Positions 5,758 to 13,802 are shown, numbered from the stretch's first letter. The stretch is DNA of 23,541 nucleotides from JAIMBK01 sp040755975 (GCA_040755975.1 JBFLZY010000047.1:1-23541); one strand, 5' to 3'. Made by a program: numbers and translations. Notes: generated from the sequence alone by a model not told the origin.

Positions 5758-7962
5758 CTAATTTTTATAAATCTTGCTCACCAGCCACTGGCCGTCCTGT
5801 TGGATAAATTCCACCGTTACGCCGGCGGCGGGGCCGCTTTTAAGTGTTAAGGGGCCGGTTTGTTCCGCCCGGGGGTCGTTTAAATCCAAAACCCATCCCT
5901 GGCCCACCGGGTTTTGCACCAGGCCGTATTTTCTCGCCTGCTCCAAAACCCCGGCGCCGGCGACCAGCCCGGCTGCTTCCTGCTCCCGCCCAATGCTTAA
6001 ATTATAGACCAGCTCCACCAGGGTGTTGTAGGCCGAGGGCAGGGTCCGGGCTTCCTTCAGCTCGTAGCGGTCGCCTTGCCGCTGCCAGGTGTCCAGAAAA
6101 CGGCGGTGCGGACCGGGGTTGCTTTCCTGGAAAATCTTCTCTTTGCCGTCGGCGGCCAGCCAGGAGTCGCTCACCAGGGTAAATTCCTCCGTTCCCGGTC
6201 CTGAAAATTTCAGCTCTCCGTGGCTGTTGCGCCAGCGGCGGCTTTCGTCGGAGCGCCAGACCACCTGCCAGCGCCCATCTTTCAACCGCCACAGGTAAAA
6301 CACCGGCTGGGGGCTGCCGCTGCCGCCGTAGGCAGCGTCGTAGACTACCCCCAGCTCCGGGTGCTCCCTGCCGTCTTCGCCAACCTTCAGGGCCATTCTG
6401 GCCTGATGGGCGGCCCGGCTTACGTCCAGCCCGTGGTTAAAAGCGTCCGTGCTGTAAAACACCTGGGACTTCAACTGCCCGTTTTCGACCCAGTAAATCC
6501 CGTGGGCCTGGATGCCGGAAGCAGGCCCTTCCGCCGCAGCCCAGTCTACCAGCAGGATGTGGGCGATCTCGTGGGGGTAATTGCCTTCGACGGGCGTGTA
6601 CAACAGGGCCAGCTTCATCCCGCCGGGAAGCGCCTGCTTTTTCACCCAGTCCCCGAAATTCCGCAATTTGGCGCCGAATTCCTCCGAACCGGTGTTTGCC
6701 CAGTAACCATAAATCTCCTCGGCAACCTGCTGCAAAGGAAGGCGCAGCAGCGCCTTTTGGGGTTTATCCCAGTCCGGCCGGTAATCCCGGGCCCGCTCAA
6801 AGCTTGCCCTGGCCAGGTCAGGCTTACCCAGCCCCAGGTAAGCTTCGCCCGCCCCCCAGAAAGCTTCCGCCAGCAGGCGGGCAAGATAGCCCCGCACACC
6901 CGCCGCCTGTTCACCCCGGGAAACAAAACCCCGGGAAGGGAACCGGGTTGGTTTTTCAGGGATTGCATCCTTGCCCCGCTCGATAGCACCGATCAACTCC
7001 TGGTAAACCGCCAGGGCGTCCTGGTAGCGGCGCAGGCCTAAGTAGGCCCGCCCCTTGACCAGCTGGAAATGATCGTCGTTGGGATAAGCGTTTTTATTCA
7101 GCGCCATCCCCTTTTCCACGGCTGCCAGCGCCCCCTGGTAATCTTTTGCCCGGGCTAAGGCATCTGCCAGGTAATAGCAGTACACCCGAACCTGGGGGGT
7201 CTCTTTAACCTTCTGCTGGTAATACTCCACCACCCGGGGGAAATACGCGGCCTCAACGTCTTGGGCCGGCGCCAGCTTTTGCCCGTCCCAGCGCAACACC
7301 TCCACGGAAAAGGCGTCCCCGGTGTCCTTAACCCAGGCGGCCAGCTCTTGCCTGCCGTCTCTGCCGTATTCACCCGCCAGGTCCGCCACCTCCAGGCGGT
7401 GGTAACCCGTCCGGGCGATTTGCTTCAACCCGTCGCCCTGCCAGGCCAGAATATCCAGGCCGTTGCCGGCGGAGGCGCCGATGGTCCAGCCGATCAACAA
7501 TTCATCCTGGCCGTCCCCGGTAACGTCGGCCAGCTGCAAACGCTCCAGGTTATAGCCCTTGCCTTCCTCCTGCCAGACCTTTGTCCACTGCTCCTTCTTT
7601 TGTAAAACCATTACCCCGACACTGCCCTGGCTGACCCGGTAGCCGGCGATAATTTCCGGCCGGCCGTCGGAGTTCAAGTCCGCCGCCTGGATCAGCTCCC
7701 GGCTTCCGGCGTCCGGCGTCGTCTTTTCAGGGGGCTGCGCCGGCGCGGAAGTCAAGAAAACGGCCCCGGCGGGCAAAAACTGCTGCGCAATCTGCTTTAG
7801 CTCCTCCGCGTCGAAAACGGCTTTACCGGGTGCAGCCGCGGCCTTGATGGCCGGGGGCTTGATCAGCTCGCCCGGGGTGGGAAATTGCGCGCAGCCGCCA
7901 CTCAAAAGACTGCCCGCAACCAGCAGGAAGGCCAGCACTTTCCGGATTAGCTTCTTTCCCAT
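5758..7962 (-). CDS. Large lipoprotein with FG-GAP/VCBS-like repeats and TPR region
   Basis: A surface lipoprotein of 734 residues. ATG 7962 is chosen because GGGGA lies about 8 nt upstream and a signal peptide follows at once; an upstream ATG at 8013 would bury it. The hydrophobic core (about residues 9-20) ends at LLSGGC with the lipid cysteine at 24. Three calcium-loop type repeats follow: DLNSDGRPE (95-103), DVTGDGQDE (146-154) and DLAGEYGRDGRQE (194-206), as in FG-GAP/VCBS propeller blades. A helical region with tetratricopeptide-like pairs (for example DYQGALAAVEKGMALNKNAY and RYQDALAVYQELIGAIERGK, and a last one near LGLGKPDLARASFERARDYR) runs from about 240 to 430, then come about 300 residues without a recognised domain, ending in a small beta domain (VTVEFIQQDGQWLVSKIYKN). 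It sits between the kinase and regulator genes behind the TGTAAC-box promoter. I infer that it is an output or co-sensor of that system at the cell surface; biochemical function unknown. Confidence 0.8.
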   Translation of the reverse strand: MGKKLIRKVLAFLLVAGSLLSGGCAQFPTPGELIKPPAIKAAAAPGKAVFDAEELKQIAQQFLPAGAVFLTSAPAQPPEKTTPDAGSRELIQAADLNSDGRPEIIAGYRVSQGSVGVMVLQKKEQWTKVWQEEGKGYNLERLQLADVTGDGQDELLIGWTIGASAGNGLDILAWQGDGLKQIARTGYHRLEVADLAGEYGRDGRQELAAWVKDTGDAFSVEVLRWDGQKLAPAQDVEAAYFPRVVEYYQQKVKETPQVRVYCYYLADALARAKDYQGALAAVEKGMALNKNAYPNDDHFQLVKGRAYLGLRRYQDALAVYQELIGAIERGKDAIPEKPTRFPSRGFVSRGEQAAGVRGYLARLLAEAFWGAGEAYLGLGKPDLARASFERARDYRPDWDKPQKALLRLPLQQVAEEIYGYWANTGSEEFGAKLRNFGDWVKKQALPGGMKLALLYTPVEGNYPHEIAHILLVDWAAAEGPASGIQAHGIYWVENGQLKSQVFYSTDAFNHGLDVSRAAHQARMALKVGEDGREHPELGVVYDAAYGGSGSPQPVFYLWRLKDGRWQVVWRSDESRRWRNSHGELKFSGPGTEEFTLVSDSWLAADGKEKIFQESNPGPHRRFLDTWQRQGDRYELKEARTLPSAYNTLVELVYNLSIGREQEAAGLVAGAGVLEQARKYGLVQNPVGQGWVLDLNDPRAEQTGPLTLKSGPAAGVTVEFIQQDGQWLVSKIYKN

Positions 7963-8054
7963 TACACTTTCCCCAATCAATTGACAAGTCCCCAAAGTTT
8001 TTGCCAGAAGCAACTTACAAAGTAAGCCAAAAAGCCGTTTCTTTACTGAAATAA

Positions 8055-8098
8055 ATTATAACAGACTTCCGGTCTCAAGTAGTTACAAAACGGTTACA
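8055..8098 (-). promoter_or_regulatory. Promoter of the lipoprotein gene with TGTAAC direct repeat
   Basis: On the minus strand TGTAAC (8093-8098), CGTTT, TGTAAC (8082-8087), 21 nt and TATAAT (8055-8060) form an activator-type promoter. The half sites are 11 bp apart, one helical turn, and cover the place of a missing -35. Transcription would start near 8048, about 86 nt before ATG 7962. The same layout, base for base in the box core, precedes the ECF sigma gene. The neighbouring OmpR-type regulator is the obvious candidate to bind; that is inference. Confidence 0.7.
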
Positions 8099-8111
8099 AT
8101 AAAGATTGAAT

Positions 8112-8237
8112 ATGGTAAAAAAGACTAAACCAAAACAACACCGACTCAGAAAGGAAAGGGAAAGGTCGCAAGTGTTTTTCAGCCGGGAACAACTCACCGC
8201 CAGGCTACGACAATGGGATAAATTTAATACCTGGTAA
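8112..8237 (+). CDS. Possible 41-residue basic protein
   Basis: An open frame on the plus strand starts at ATG 8112 and ends at TAA 8237, ten bases short of the convergent kinase stop. It encodes a strongly basic N-terminal half (MVKKTKPKQHRLRKERERSQ) followed by a helix-like SREQLTARLRQWDKF segment. There is no good Shine-Dalgarno sequence. A TACAAT at 8095-8100 would be a -10 with a leader of only a few bases, overlapping the TGTAAC box. It may be a small regulatory peptide, or chance. Low confidence. Confidence 0.3.
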   Translation: MVKKTKPKQHRLRKERERSQVFFSREQLTARLRQWDKFNTW

Positions 8238-8247
8238 TCTGGACATT

Positions 8248-9648
8248 TTACTTTTCGCTTTTCCGGCCTGCCTTCTCCCCCGGCAAACGCACGCTAACGG
8301 TGGTGCCCGCCCCCGGACTGCTTTCGATGGTGAGGGTGCCGCCGTGCAACCGGGCGATTTCTTTGCACAGGGCCAGGCCCAATCCGCTGCCGTTTTTTGC
8401 CGCCCGGCCCTGGTAGAAGCGCTCCCCCACCAGGGGCAGCTCCTCGGGGGAGATGCCGCATCCGCTGTCGCTGACCCGGATGATCGTTTCGTTTCGTTCT
8501 TGAATTGCTTTCACTTCTACTTTTCCTTCCGCCGGGGTGAATTTAAAAGAGTTGTCCAGCAGGTTGATCAGGACCTGTTTTAAGCGGTCGGAGTCGACCA
8601 CGAGGGGTTTTAATCCCGCCACGGGGTGCAGAATCAAGTTCAGGCCCAAACGCCGGGCGCGGGGGAGCATCTGGGCGACCACGTCCTCTAACAGTTGCCC
8701 CAGGTCGGTTTCCCTTCGGTGCAGGGTCATCGTCCCGGACTGCAGGCGGCTGAAGTCCAGCAATTCTTCCACCATCCCGGTCAGGCGGTCCGTTTCCCGG
8801 TGGATGATTTGCAGGCCCCGCTCCTTCTCCTCCCAAGACAAATTTCCCTGCTGCAGGGTAACCACCCAGCCTTTAATGGAAGTTAACGGCGTGCGCAGTT
8901 CGTGAGAGATGGAACTGATAAACTCGTTTTTCAGGCGCTCCAGACGGCCCAGTTCACCGGCCATGTGGTTTAAAGTATCGGCCAGGCGGCCTACTTCATC
9001 TTCGTAGCGCTTCCTTACCCGCACGGTCAAATCCCCGCCGGCGATTTTCGCCGCCGCGGCCGTAAGCTCCTCCACCGGTCCGGCGATGGTCCCGGCCAGC
9101 AAGAGCCCAATTGACCCCACCAGGACGACGACCCCGGCCCCCAGGAGGAAGAACCATAAATACAACCCCCGGATCATTTTCTCCAGCGGCTCCAGGGAAC
9201 TCATGCAGCGCACGGCGCCGGCAACCGCGCCTTCCCTTCTTAAAGGGGCGGAAACGGCCAGCGCCGGTTCGCCGCCGATTTTGCCCTGCCAGGGGGACAC
9301 CTCCCCGGCCAGGGCCCTTTTCAGGTCGTCCGCGGGCAGGTCCGGTTCCGCCGCCCCCAGGGAATCGGCTAGCACCGCCCCATCCGCGTTGAAAACCTGC
9401 ATCCGGGCGGCGGTGATCCCGGTAAATCCTTCCAGCAGGGCCGGAGCTTCCCTTTCAATTTGCTCTTTCCCCAGGTACTGCTCGTAGAAGCTGCCAGCCA
9501 GCCGGGCCTGCTGCTCCAAAATTTCGCGGATGTTCGCCAGGTAATACTGGCGCACCCCGATCAAGAACAGGGCTTCGCCAAGCACCGCAATCAAAAGCGC
9601 AAGCATTAAATAAGTCCCGGCCAGGCGGCCGCGAATGCTTTGAAACAT
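8248..9648 (-). CDS. Sensor histidine kinase (HAMP-HisKA-HATPase)
   Basis: A membrane sensor kinase of 466 residues. ATG 9648 follows GGAGAGAAGGGGC. One membrane helix lies at about 11-32 and a second at about 162-186. Between them is an extracytoplasmic sensor domain of about 130 residues with a PAS/Cache-like tail (MQVFNADGAVLADS, residues 83-96). HAMP follows at about 187-240 (AGPVEELTAAAAKIAGGDL). The dimerisation domain carries phospho-accepting His249 in SSISHELRTPLTSIKGW. The ATPase domain shows the N box (INLLDNSFKF, 361-370), G1 (SDSGCGIS, 393-400) and G2 (GSGLGLALCKEI, 420-431). All catalytic motifs are intact. The architecture is that of PhoR/ResE-like kinases that pair with OmpR/PhoB regulators, and such a regulator is encoded at 4878-5627 on the same strand. 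The signal is not known. Confidence 0.93.
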   Translation of the reverse strand: MFQSIRGRLAGTYLMLALLIAVLGEALFLIGVRQYYLANIREILEQQARLAGSFYEQYLGKEQIEREAPALLEGFTGITAARMQVFNADGAVLADSLGAAEPDLPADDLKRALAGEVSPWQGKIGGEPALAVSAPLRREGAVAGAVRCMSSLEPLEKMIRGLYLWFFLLGAGVVVLVGSIGLLLAGTIAGPVEELTAAAAKIAGGDLTVRVRKRYEDEVGRLADTLNHMAGELGRLERLKNEFISSISHELRTPLTSIKGWVVTLQQGNLSWEEKERGLQIIHRETDRLTGMVEELLDFSRLQSGTMTLHRRETDLGQLLEDVVAQMLPRARRLGLNLILHPVAGLKPLVVDSDRLKQVLINLLDNSFKFTPAEGKVEVKAIQERNETIIRVSDSGCGISPEELPLVGERFYQGRAAKNGSGLGLALCKEIARLHGGTLTIESSPGAGTTVSVRLPGEKAGRKSEK

Positions 9649-9739
9649 GCCCCTTCTCTCCGTCCAGCGCTCCCGTTGCTGCCGGAGCGATCTGTAAAAA
9701 CAAACGGCGATCCTGTAAGTTCCGGGTCATCCGTTCACT

Positions 9740-9767
9740 CCGGTGCTGCCGTTACAGCAGCGGTTTT
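9740..9767 (+). terminator. Weak hairpin with T-run in the kinase/sigma spacer
   Basis: CCG-G-TGCTG (9740-9748) pairs with CAGCA-G-CGG (9755-9763) except for one G-G mismatch, and is followed by TTTTATT on the plus strand. No plus-strand gene precedes it, so it may be a chance structure or stop antisense transcription out of the kinase gene. Confidence 0.3.
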
Positions 9768-9784
9768 ATTAAATTAAAAATCGG

Positions 9785-9875
9785 GCACAAAGTTACCTTG
9801 GCACAAAGGCACAAAGGTAATATTCCCGGTAATTCCTCTTTGTGCCTCTGTGCCTTTGCGCCTTAGTGCCTTTAT
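9785..9875. repeat. GGCACAAAGG repeats forming a long hairpin
   Basis: GGCACAAAGGCACAAAGG (9800-9817) pairs with the segment at 9835-9854: 17 of 18 bases pair, with one mismatch and a 2-nt bulge, around a 17-nt loop. Further imperfect copies of the same unit lie on both sides, up to GTGCCTTTATT near 9875. The unit equals the complement of the repeats at 5697-5757. The remainder of the 9649-10041 spacer is AT-rich and has no gene that I can support. Confidence 0.6.
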
Positions 9876-10041
9876 TTATTCTACTTCATGGAGAATAGCT
9901 CTTTTTATTCTATATCTGGAAGACAGGAAAAAGAAAATTCCTCTGCATTCGTGAATTTTTAAATACGCCAGTTTTTATCTCTTAGGCGTCCTTTGGTTAG
10001 ATTCGATAAAAACGTAAATTTTACCTCCCTGGCGGCGATTT

Positions 10042-10085
10042 TGTAACCGTTTTGTAACCATTTTTCTTTCGAAATTACTTATAAT
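10042..10085 (+). promoter_or_regulatory. Promoter of the ECF sigma gene with TGTAAC direct repeat
   Basis: TGTAAC (10042-10047), CGTTT, TGTAAC (10053-10058), 21 nt and TATAAT (10080-10085) repeat the exact architecture found before the lipoprotein gene. The shared core is the 18-mer TTGTAACCGTTTTGTAAC. No -35 hexamer resembling TTGACA is present at the normal distance, so activation by a bound regulator is likely. Although ECF promoters often have a GTAAC-like -35, no matching -10 lies at 16-17 bp, so I prefer a response-regulator box. Confidence 0.7.
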
Positions 10086-10121
10086 TGTTTTGTTCGGAAA
10101 AATTTGTGGCAAAGGATGTGA

Positions 10122-10652
10122 ATGCTTTTGCAGGTTTATGCCGACCAAGAAGAAATGGCCGCTTTTTTCTATAAACAATTTTATCCCGCCGTCTACCGGA
10201 CGGCCTGCCTCTACACCCGCGACGCCTACCTGGCGGAAGACGTTGTCCAGGAAACTTTTTGCAAAGCCCTGCAAAATTTTCACCAGTTAAATGATCAGAT
10301 CAAAATTAAAGCCTGGCTACTCCGGATTGCGGCCAATACCGCCTACGATCTTTTGAGGCTGAACGCCAGGTGGCCAACCCCCCAGGATCCGGATTCTCTT
10401 TGCCAGGAAACAAAAAACCGGCTGCTGGAAGAAGAGGTGATCGCAAAGGAAACGGCCCTCGTGGTCTGGCGGGCGGTGGCAAAAATGTCCCCCCGGCTGC
10501 GCCAGGTGCTTTTGCTGCGCTACCGGGAGAACCTGTCCCTGGAAGAAATCAGCACCGCCCTGAACATCCCGGCGGGAACCGTGAAATCACGCCTGCACCG
10601 GGCCCGGAGCAAACTGTTCAAACGCCTTTCTAACTTTGCTCCGTATATTTAG
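10122..10652 (+). CDS. ECF-type RNA polymerase sigma factor (sigma-70 family)
   Basis: A 176-residue alternative sigma factor. ATG 10122 follows AAAGGATGTGA. Region 2 spans about residues 12-80 and includes YLAEDVVQETFCKAL (the core-binding and -10 recognition helix) and KAWLLRIAANTAYDLLR. Region 4 (about 112-170) shows MSPRLRQVLLLRYRENLSLE EISTALNIPAGTVKSRLHRA, the helix-turn-helix that reads the -35. No anti-sigma factor gene follows: after the stop there are 222 bp of spacer and then a gene on the opposite strand. Control may instead be transcriptional, through the TGTAAC box shared with the lipoprotein gene of the neighbouring two-component locus. Its targets are unknown. Confidence 0.93.
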   Translation: MLLQVYADQEEMAAFFYKQFYPAVYRTACLYTRDAYLAEDVVQETFCKALQNFHQLNDQIKIKAWLLRIAANTAYDLLRLNARWPTPQDPDSLCQETKNRLLEEEVIAKETALVVWRAVAKMSPRLRQVLLLRYRENLSLEEISTALNIPAGTVKSRLHRARSKLFKRLSNFAPYI

Positions 10653-10874
10653 CAACGATAGACTTTGGGAAATATTTTTGCTTTTTGCCTCCCCTACGGC
10701 TGCGGCGTCCCGGCGGCAAACTTCTTTCGTTTTTACAGATCGGCTGAATCACGCTCCGGCCCGACATGGCCGGCAATGCCGGCCCCGATAATGAGTAAAG
10801 TAAAGAAAGGCCATCCAGTAGTATAGCCGCCGGCAAAGAAATCGGGCAACGATCATTTCAGCCAAACGGCAGAG
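10653..10874. other. Spacer between convergent genes
   Basis: This region between the sigma factor and the methyltransferase has no supported gene. It contains a tight GC hairpin, GGCCGGC (10768-10774) with GCCGGCC (10778-10784), without a U-run. Confidence 0.4.
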
Positions 10875-11812
10875 TTATATCCGAACGGCTGTGATCACCT
10901 GCCGGCCGGCCACTTCGGTCAGCTTCGGGTCGCCGAAGCCGGCAGCGGCGAGCCACCCGGCATATTGCTCCCAGGTCCAGGTGCCGCCCGTCTGCGTGTT
11001 CACCAGCATGTTCACAGCAAAAACGGCGGCAAAGGGGTGGCGGCCCCGGATAAAATCCACCACGGCAATCCGCCCGCCCGGCGCCAGCACGTCCGCCACC
11101 CGCCGGAAAAGCGCCCGGTTTTCCTGTTCCCCGTAAATGTGGCAGACGCTTCCCAGGTAGGCCAGGTGAAAGGGACCCTCCGGCAGCGCCACGTTAAAAT
11201 CGCCCGCCACCAGGCGGATGTTCCCGCCGGGTGTCAGGGTGGCCTCCATCATGGCCACTGCCTCGGGAAGATCCAGCACGGTCACCGCCGCGCCCCGGGC
11301 GGCAAAAGCCCGGGCATACGTCAGCGGCCCGCCCCCCACGTCCAGGACCCGCGCCCCGGCGGGCAAACCGGCCAGGCAGAATTCGGCCATGGCCGCCGCT
11401 CCCGGCCGGGCTCCCCGGTCCATGGCCGCCACGAAATAACGGCGGCCCGCGGGCTCCTTTCCTTTTTCGCCGGCCGGCCGCTGCGGATCACCTCGGGCAG
11501 CTTCAGCCAGCTTTTGATCAATTCGTAGCCGTGCATGAAAGCAAATCCGGTGTAATCCTCACTTTCCGGCCGGTAAAACATTTCTTCGGCCCCGGCGGAA
11601 AGGCAGTACCGCCCGCCCTCTTGCCGTCCCAGGTAGCCAAGGGAAACCAGGGCCTCCGCCACCGTCCACACGGCCCGGCGGTCCGCCTTTAGAATCCCGG
11701 CCAACTCCGCGGCGTCCATCGCCCGCTGCCGCAAAGCCTCAAAAATGCCCGCTTCCACCGCGCCCCCCACCAGGAGCAATTCCAGCGGCGCCTGCAGAGC
11801 CTCTTTATTCAC
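10875..11812 (-). pseudogene. SAM-dependent O-methyltransferase, split by one frameshift
   Basis: Two overlapping frames form one gene. The 5' part starts at GTG 11812 (AAGGGGTGG upstream) with an N-terminal winged-helix dimerisation domain (LELLLVGGAVEAGIFEALRQ, DRRAVWTVAEALVSLGYL). The 3' part, ending at 10875, holds the SAM fold with motif I ARVLDVGGGPLTYARAF, the acidic VLDLPEAV and later FHLAYLGSVCHIYG and GGRIAVVDFIRG. The frames must join at the A5 run at 11463-11467, where one extra A restores IRSGRPAKKGKEPAGRRYFV AAMDRG. With that base the gene is 313 codons, the normal size for Methyltransf_2-type enzymes. There are no other stops. It could be a sequencing undercall, a recent mutation or, less likely, -1 frameshifting on G-AAA-AAG. 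The methyl acceptor is unknown. Confidence 0.75.
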
Positions 11813-11840
11813 TGTTTCCACCCCTTTCAAAATTGCAAAG

Positions 11841-12762
11841 CTAAGCCTTTAACGTGCAAATCAGGCGGTCCTGCCGGCGCTGGACAAGTTGTTTGCCGGT
11901 TAATTCGGCGATTATGTCTTCGTAAACAGCTTTGTACCGACCGCGAAAATATAGGTCGACCACTTCGGGGTACCAGGGGGTGTTCATCAGGTAAGTAAAA
12001 AAGCTGTCTTCAGCAAATCCGGATTTCATTAACAGAGTGTACAGGATGATTTTTTGATTTGATCGCGCCCCATCCGTTCCGGGTTCCAAAGGAAGGATTC
12101 CAGCCGTTTCCGGCAGCGGTCAACGGCCCTCCGGGGATCGTGAAGCGGGCTTCCGTGGCCGGGGTAGATGACGGAAAGATCCAAAAGCGCCAGGCGGTCC
12201 AGGGTTTTTTGCTGTAGAAAAGGAGAGCTATTCCCTTCAATGCGGGTAGTCAAAACGCCAAAATCACCGTCCCAGAGCGCATCGGCGGCGATGAGAAAGC
12301 GGTGTTGAGGCGAGTAGAGGGAGATCTGCCCGGAGGCGTGGCCGGGTGTATGCAGGACAATGAGTTCGAGTTCGTCCAGCCTGATTGTGTCTCCGTCTTC
12401 CAGGCCGTGGGCCACCGCAAAGAAGTCCGCTTCCTGGCCGTAGTAGCGCCACCAGGTGGACCAATCGTTTTTGCTTTCGATAAAGTGGTGATCAATAGTG
12501 TGCATGGCGATGCCGCACCCGGACAGCTCCTGGATGGCCCGGTTGCCGCCGATGTGATCACAGTGGCTGTGGGTGGCAATAATCAGTTCCACGGCGGCGG
12601 GGTCCAGGCCCGTTTGGCGGATGAAGCTGAGCGTATGGTCCAGGTCTTTTTTGTAGCCCGTGTCGATCAGTACTTTGTTTTTGCCTTTAAAGATAAAGTG
12701 ATTGGCGTTGGCCAGCCGCGCTCAGTAAAATAGAAGCGATCGCAAATTTTCGCCAGCGGCAC
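11841..12762 (-). pseudogene. Metallo-beta-lactamase-fold hydrolase, split by two frameshifts
   Basis: Three frame segments make one MBL-fold protein. GTG 12762 (GGAAGGGGGG 6 nt upstream) starts VPLAKICDRFYFTERG. One added G near 12716-12717 continues it as LANANHFIFKGKNKVLIDTG. The main part carries the zinc motif THSHCDHIGG, then LHTPGHASGQISLY, the bridging Asp in AADALWDGD and the last His in YPGHGSPL, a full metal-ligand set. One added A in the A6 run at 12050-12055 joins it to IILYTLLMKSGFAEDSFF and a C-terminal helical domain ending at 11841. With both corrections the length is 308 codons. It looks like a glyoxalase-II-like or thioesterase-type hydrolase. It lies between the enoyl-CoA hydratase and methyltransferase genes on the same strand. 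Active protein is likely if the shifts are sequencing errors. Confidence 0.75.
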
Positions 12763-12819
12763 CCGGGACCCCCCTTCCGGCAGCAATCGATTGACCGACA
12801 GAACGCTGCCTGCTGTCGG

Positions 12820-13611
12820 CTATTTGCCCGCGAATTTGGGCGCCCGCTTTTCAAAAAAAGCGCCCAGGCCCTCGAGGTAGTCCGTCGTCCCGGCGGCGCC
12901 GATAATCCCCTGTCTTTCCAGTTCCACCTGCCGTTCCAGTAGATTTAACAGCGCATTGTTTACCAGGTTTTTAATTGCCGCAAAGGAGCGGGTGGGGCCG
13001 CCGGCCAGTTTTTCCGCCCATTCCCGGGCGGCGTCGGCCAGCTCGCCGGGCTCGACAACTTTATTCACCAGGCCCATGGCCAGAGCCTGCCGGGCGTCAA
13101 AGACGGGATCGTAGAACAGCAATTCACTGGCCCGCCCAAAGCCAATCAGCAGGGGAACGAGCAGCGTCCAGCCGCCGTCGGGGACCAGTCCCACGTTGGT
13201 GTAGGCCTGGCGGAAAATGGCCCGGGAAGAAGCAATGCGTAGGTCGCAGGCAGCGGCAATGCTCAAACCCCCTCCCCCGACGGCGCCGTTGATGGCGGCG
13301 ATAACAGGCTTTTCCAGGCGCCGGAGGTCTATGATGATCCTGTTCAATCTTTTCGTCAACTGCCGGAACGGCTCCGCCGGGTCGCCGTTCACGAATTCCT
13401 TCATCATCTTTAAATCCCCGCCGGAGCAAAAGGCCTTCCCGGCGCCGGTCAAAATCACCGCCCTGACCGCCTCGTCTTTCTGGCAGGCTTCCAGGGCCGC
13501 AATTAAATCGTCCCCCAGTTGGAAATCAAGGGCGTTATACTGTTCGGCACGGTTCAAGGTAATTGTGGCGACGCCGTCTTCAAACCTGCAAAGTACTGTT
13601 TTCCACTCCAT
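12820..13611 (-). CDS. Enoyl-CoA hydratase/isomerase family protein
   Basis: A crotonase-fold enzyme of 263 residues acting on acyl-CoA thioesters. ATG 13611 is chosen because GGGGGG lies about 7 nt upstream and homology begins at once (MEWKTVLCRFEDGVATITLN); a longer frame to 13761 adds non-conserved residues. The oxyanion-hole segments are AFCSGGDLKMM (60-70) and INGAVGGGGLSIAAACDLRI (107-126). Classical hydratases have two catalytic Glu. Here the first is replaced within GGGGLS, and the second position has Asp145 in VGLVPDGGW. That is the PaaG/enoyl-CoA isomerase-like pattern, so isomerase or ring-type chemistry is at least as likely as hydration. The C-terminal FFEKRAPKF is family-typical. 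It is the only uninterrupted enzyme gene in this cluster and lies 57 bp before the MBL gene. Confidence 0.88.
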   Translation of the reverse strand: MEWKTVLCRFEDGVATITLNRAEQYNALDFQLGDDLIAALEACQKDEAVRAVILTGAGKAFCSGGDLKMMKEFVNGDPAEPFRQLTKRLNRIIIDLRRLEKPVIAAINGAVGGGGLSIAAACDLRIASSRAIFRQAYTNVGLVPDGGWTLLVPLLIGFGRASELLFYDPVFDARQALAMGLVNKVVEPGELADAAREWAEKLAGGPTRSFAAIKNLVNNALLNLLERQVELERQGIIGAAGTTDYLEGLGAFFEKRAPKFAGK

Positions 13612-13661
13612 TAAAATCCCCCCATCATATTTTTTCGTTTTAACAGTACCCGGCACTCTCC

Positions 13662-13681
13662 GGAACAAATCAGCTTGTTCC
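13662..13681. promoter_or_regulatory. Inverted repeat upstream of the enoyl-CoA hydratase gene
   Basis: GGAACAA (13662-13668) and TTGTTCC (13675-13681) flank a 6-bp spacer, 50 bp upstream of ATG 13611. The size fits an operator for a dimeric regulator. No clear promoter was found in the 13612-13802 spacer, so this is a tentative site. Confidence 0.3.
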
Positions 13682-13802
13682 CCACCGCCGAAACCAAGGC
13701 CCCCTGCGCTGACCGGGATAAGTTTGCCGCGGCGGTCCGCCTGGTGGCGAAACTCTCCCATGAACGAAGTCGTTTCCGTTAAGGACCGAATTAAGATTCA
13801 AC

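Noticed and set aside
6220..7041. 273-residue open frame opposite the FG-GAP/TPR lipoprotein
   Set aside because: Shadow frame; proline/valine-rich low-information translation without family features, while the minus strand has signal peptide, calcium-loop repeats and TPR units.
10042..10058. TGTAAC read as an ECF-type -35 element (autoregulated sigma promoter)
   Set aside because: No CGTA/CGTC-like -10 lies 16-17 bp downstream of either copy, and the element is duplicated at 11-bp spacing with a TATAAT 21 bp away, which fits a response-regulator box better.
11455..11470. Programmed -1 frameshift at G-AAA-AAG in the methyltransferase gene
   Set aside because: The heptamer is not a canonical X-XXY-YYZ site, no downstream stimulatory structure is evident, and neighbouring genes carry similar one-base losses, so sequence error or decay is more likely.
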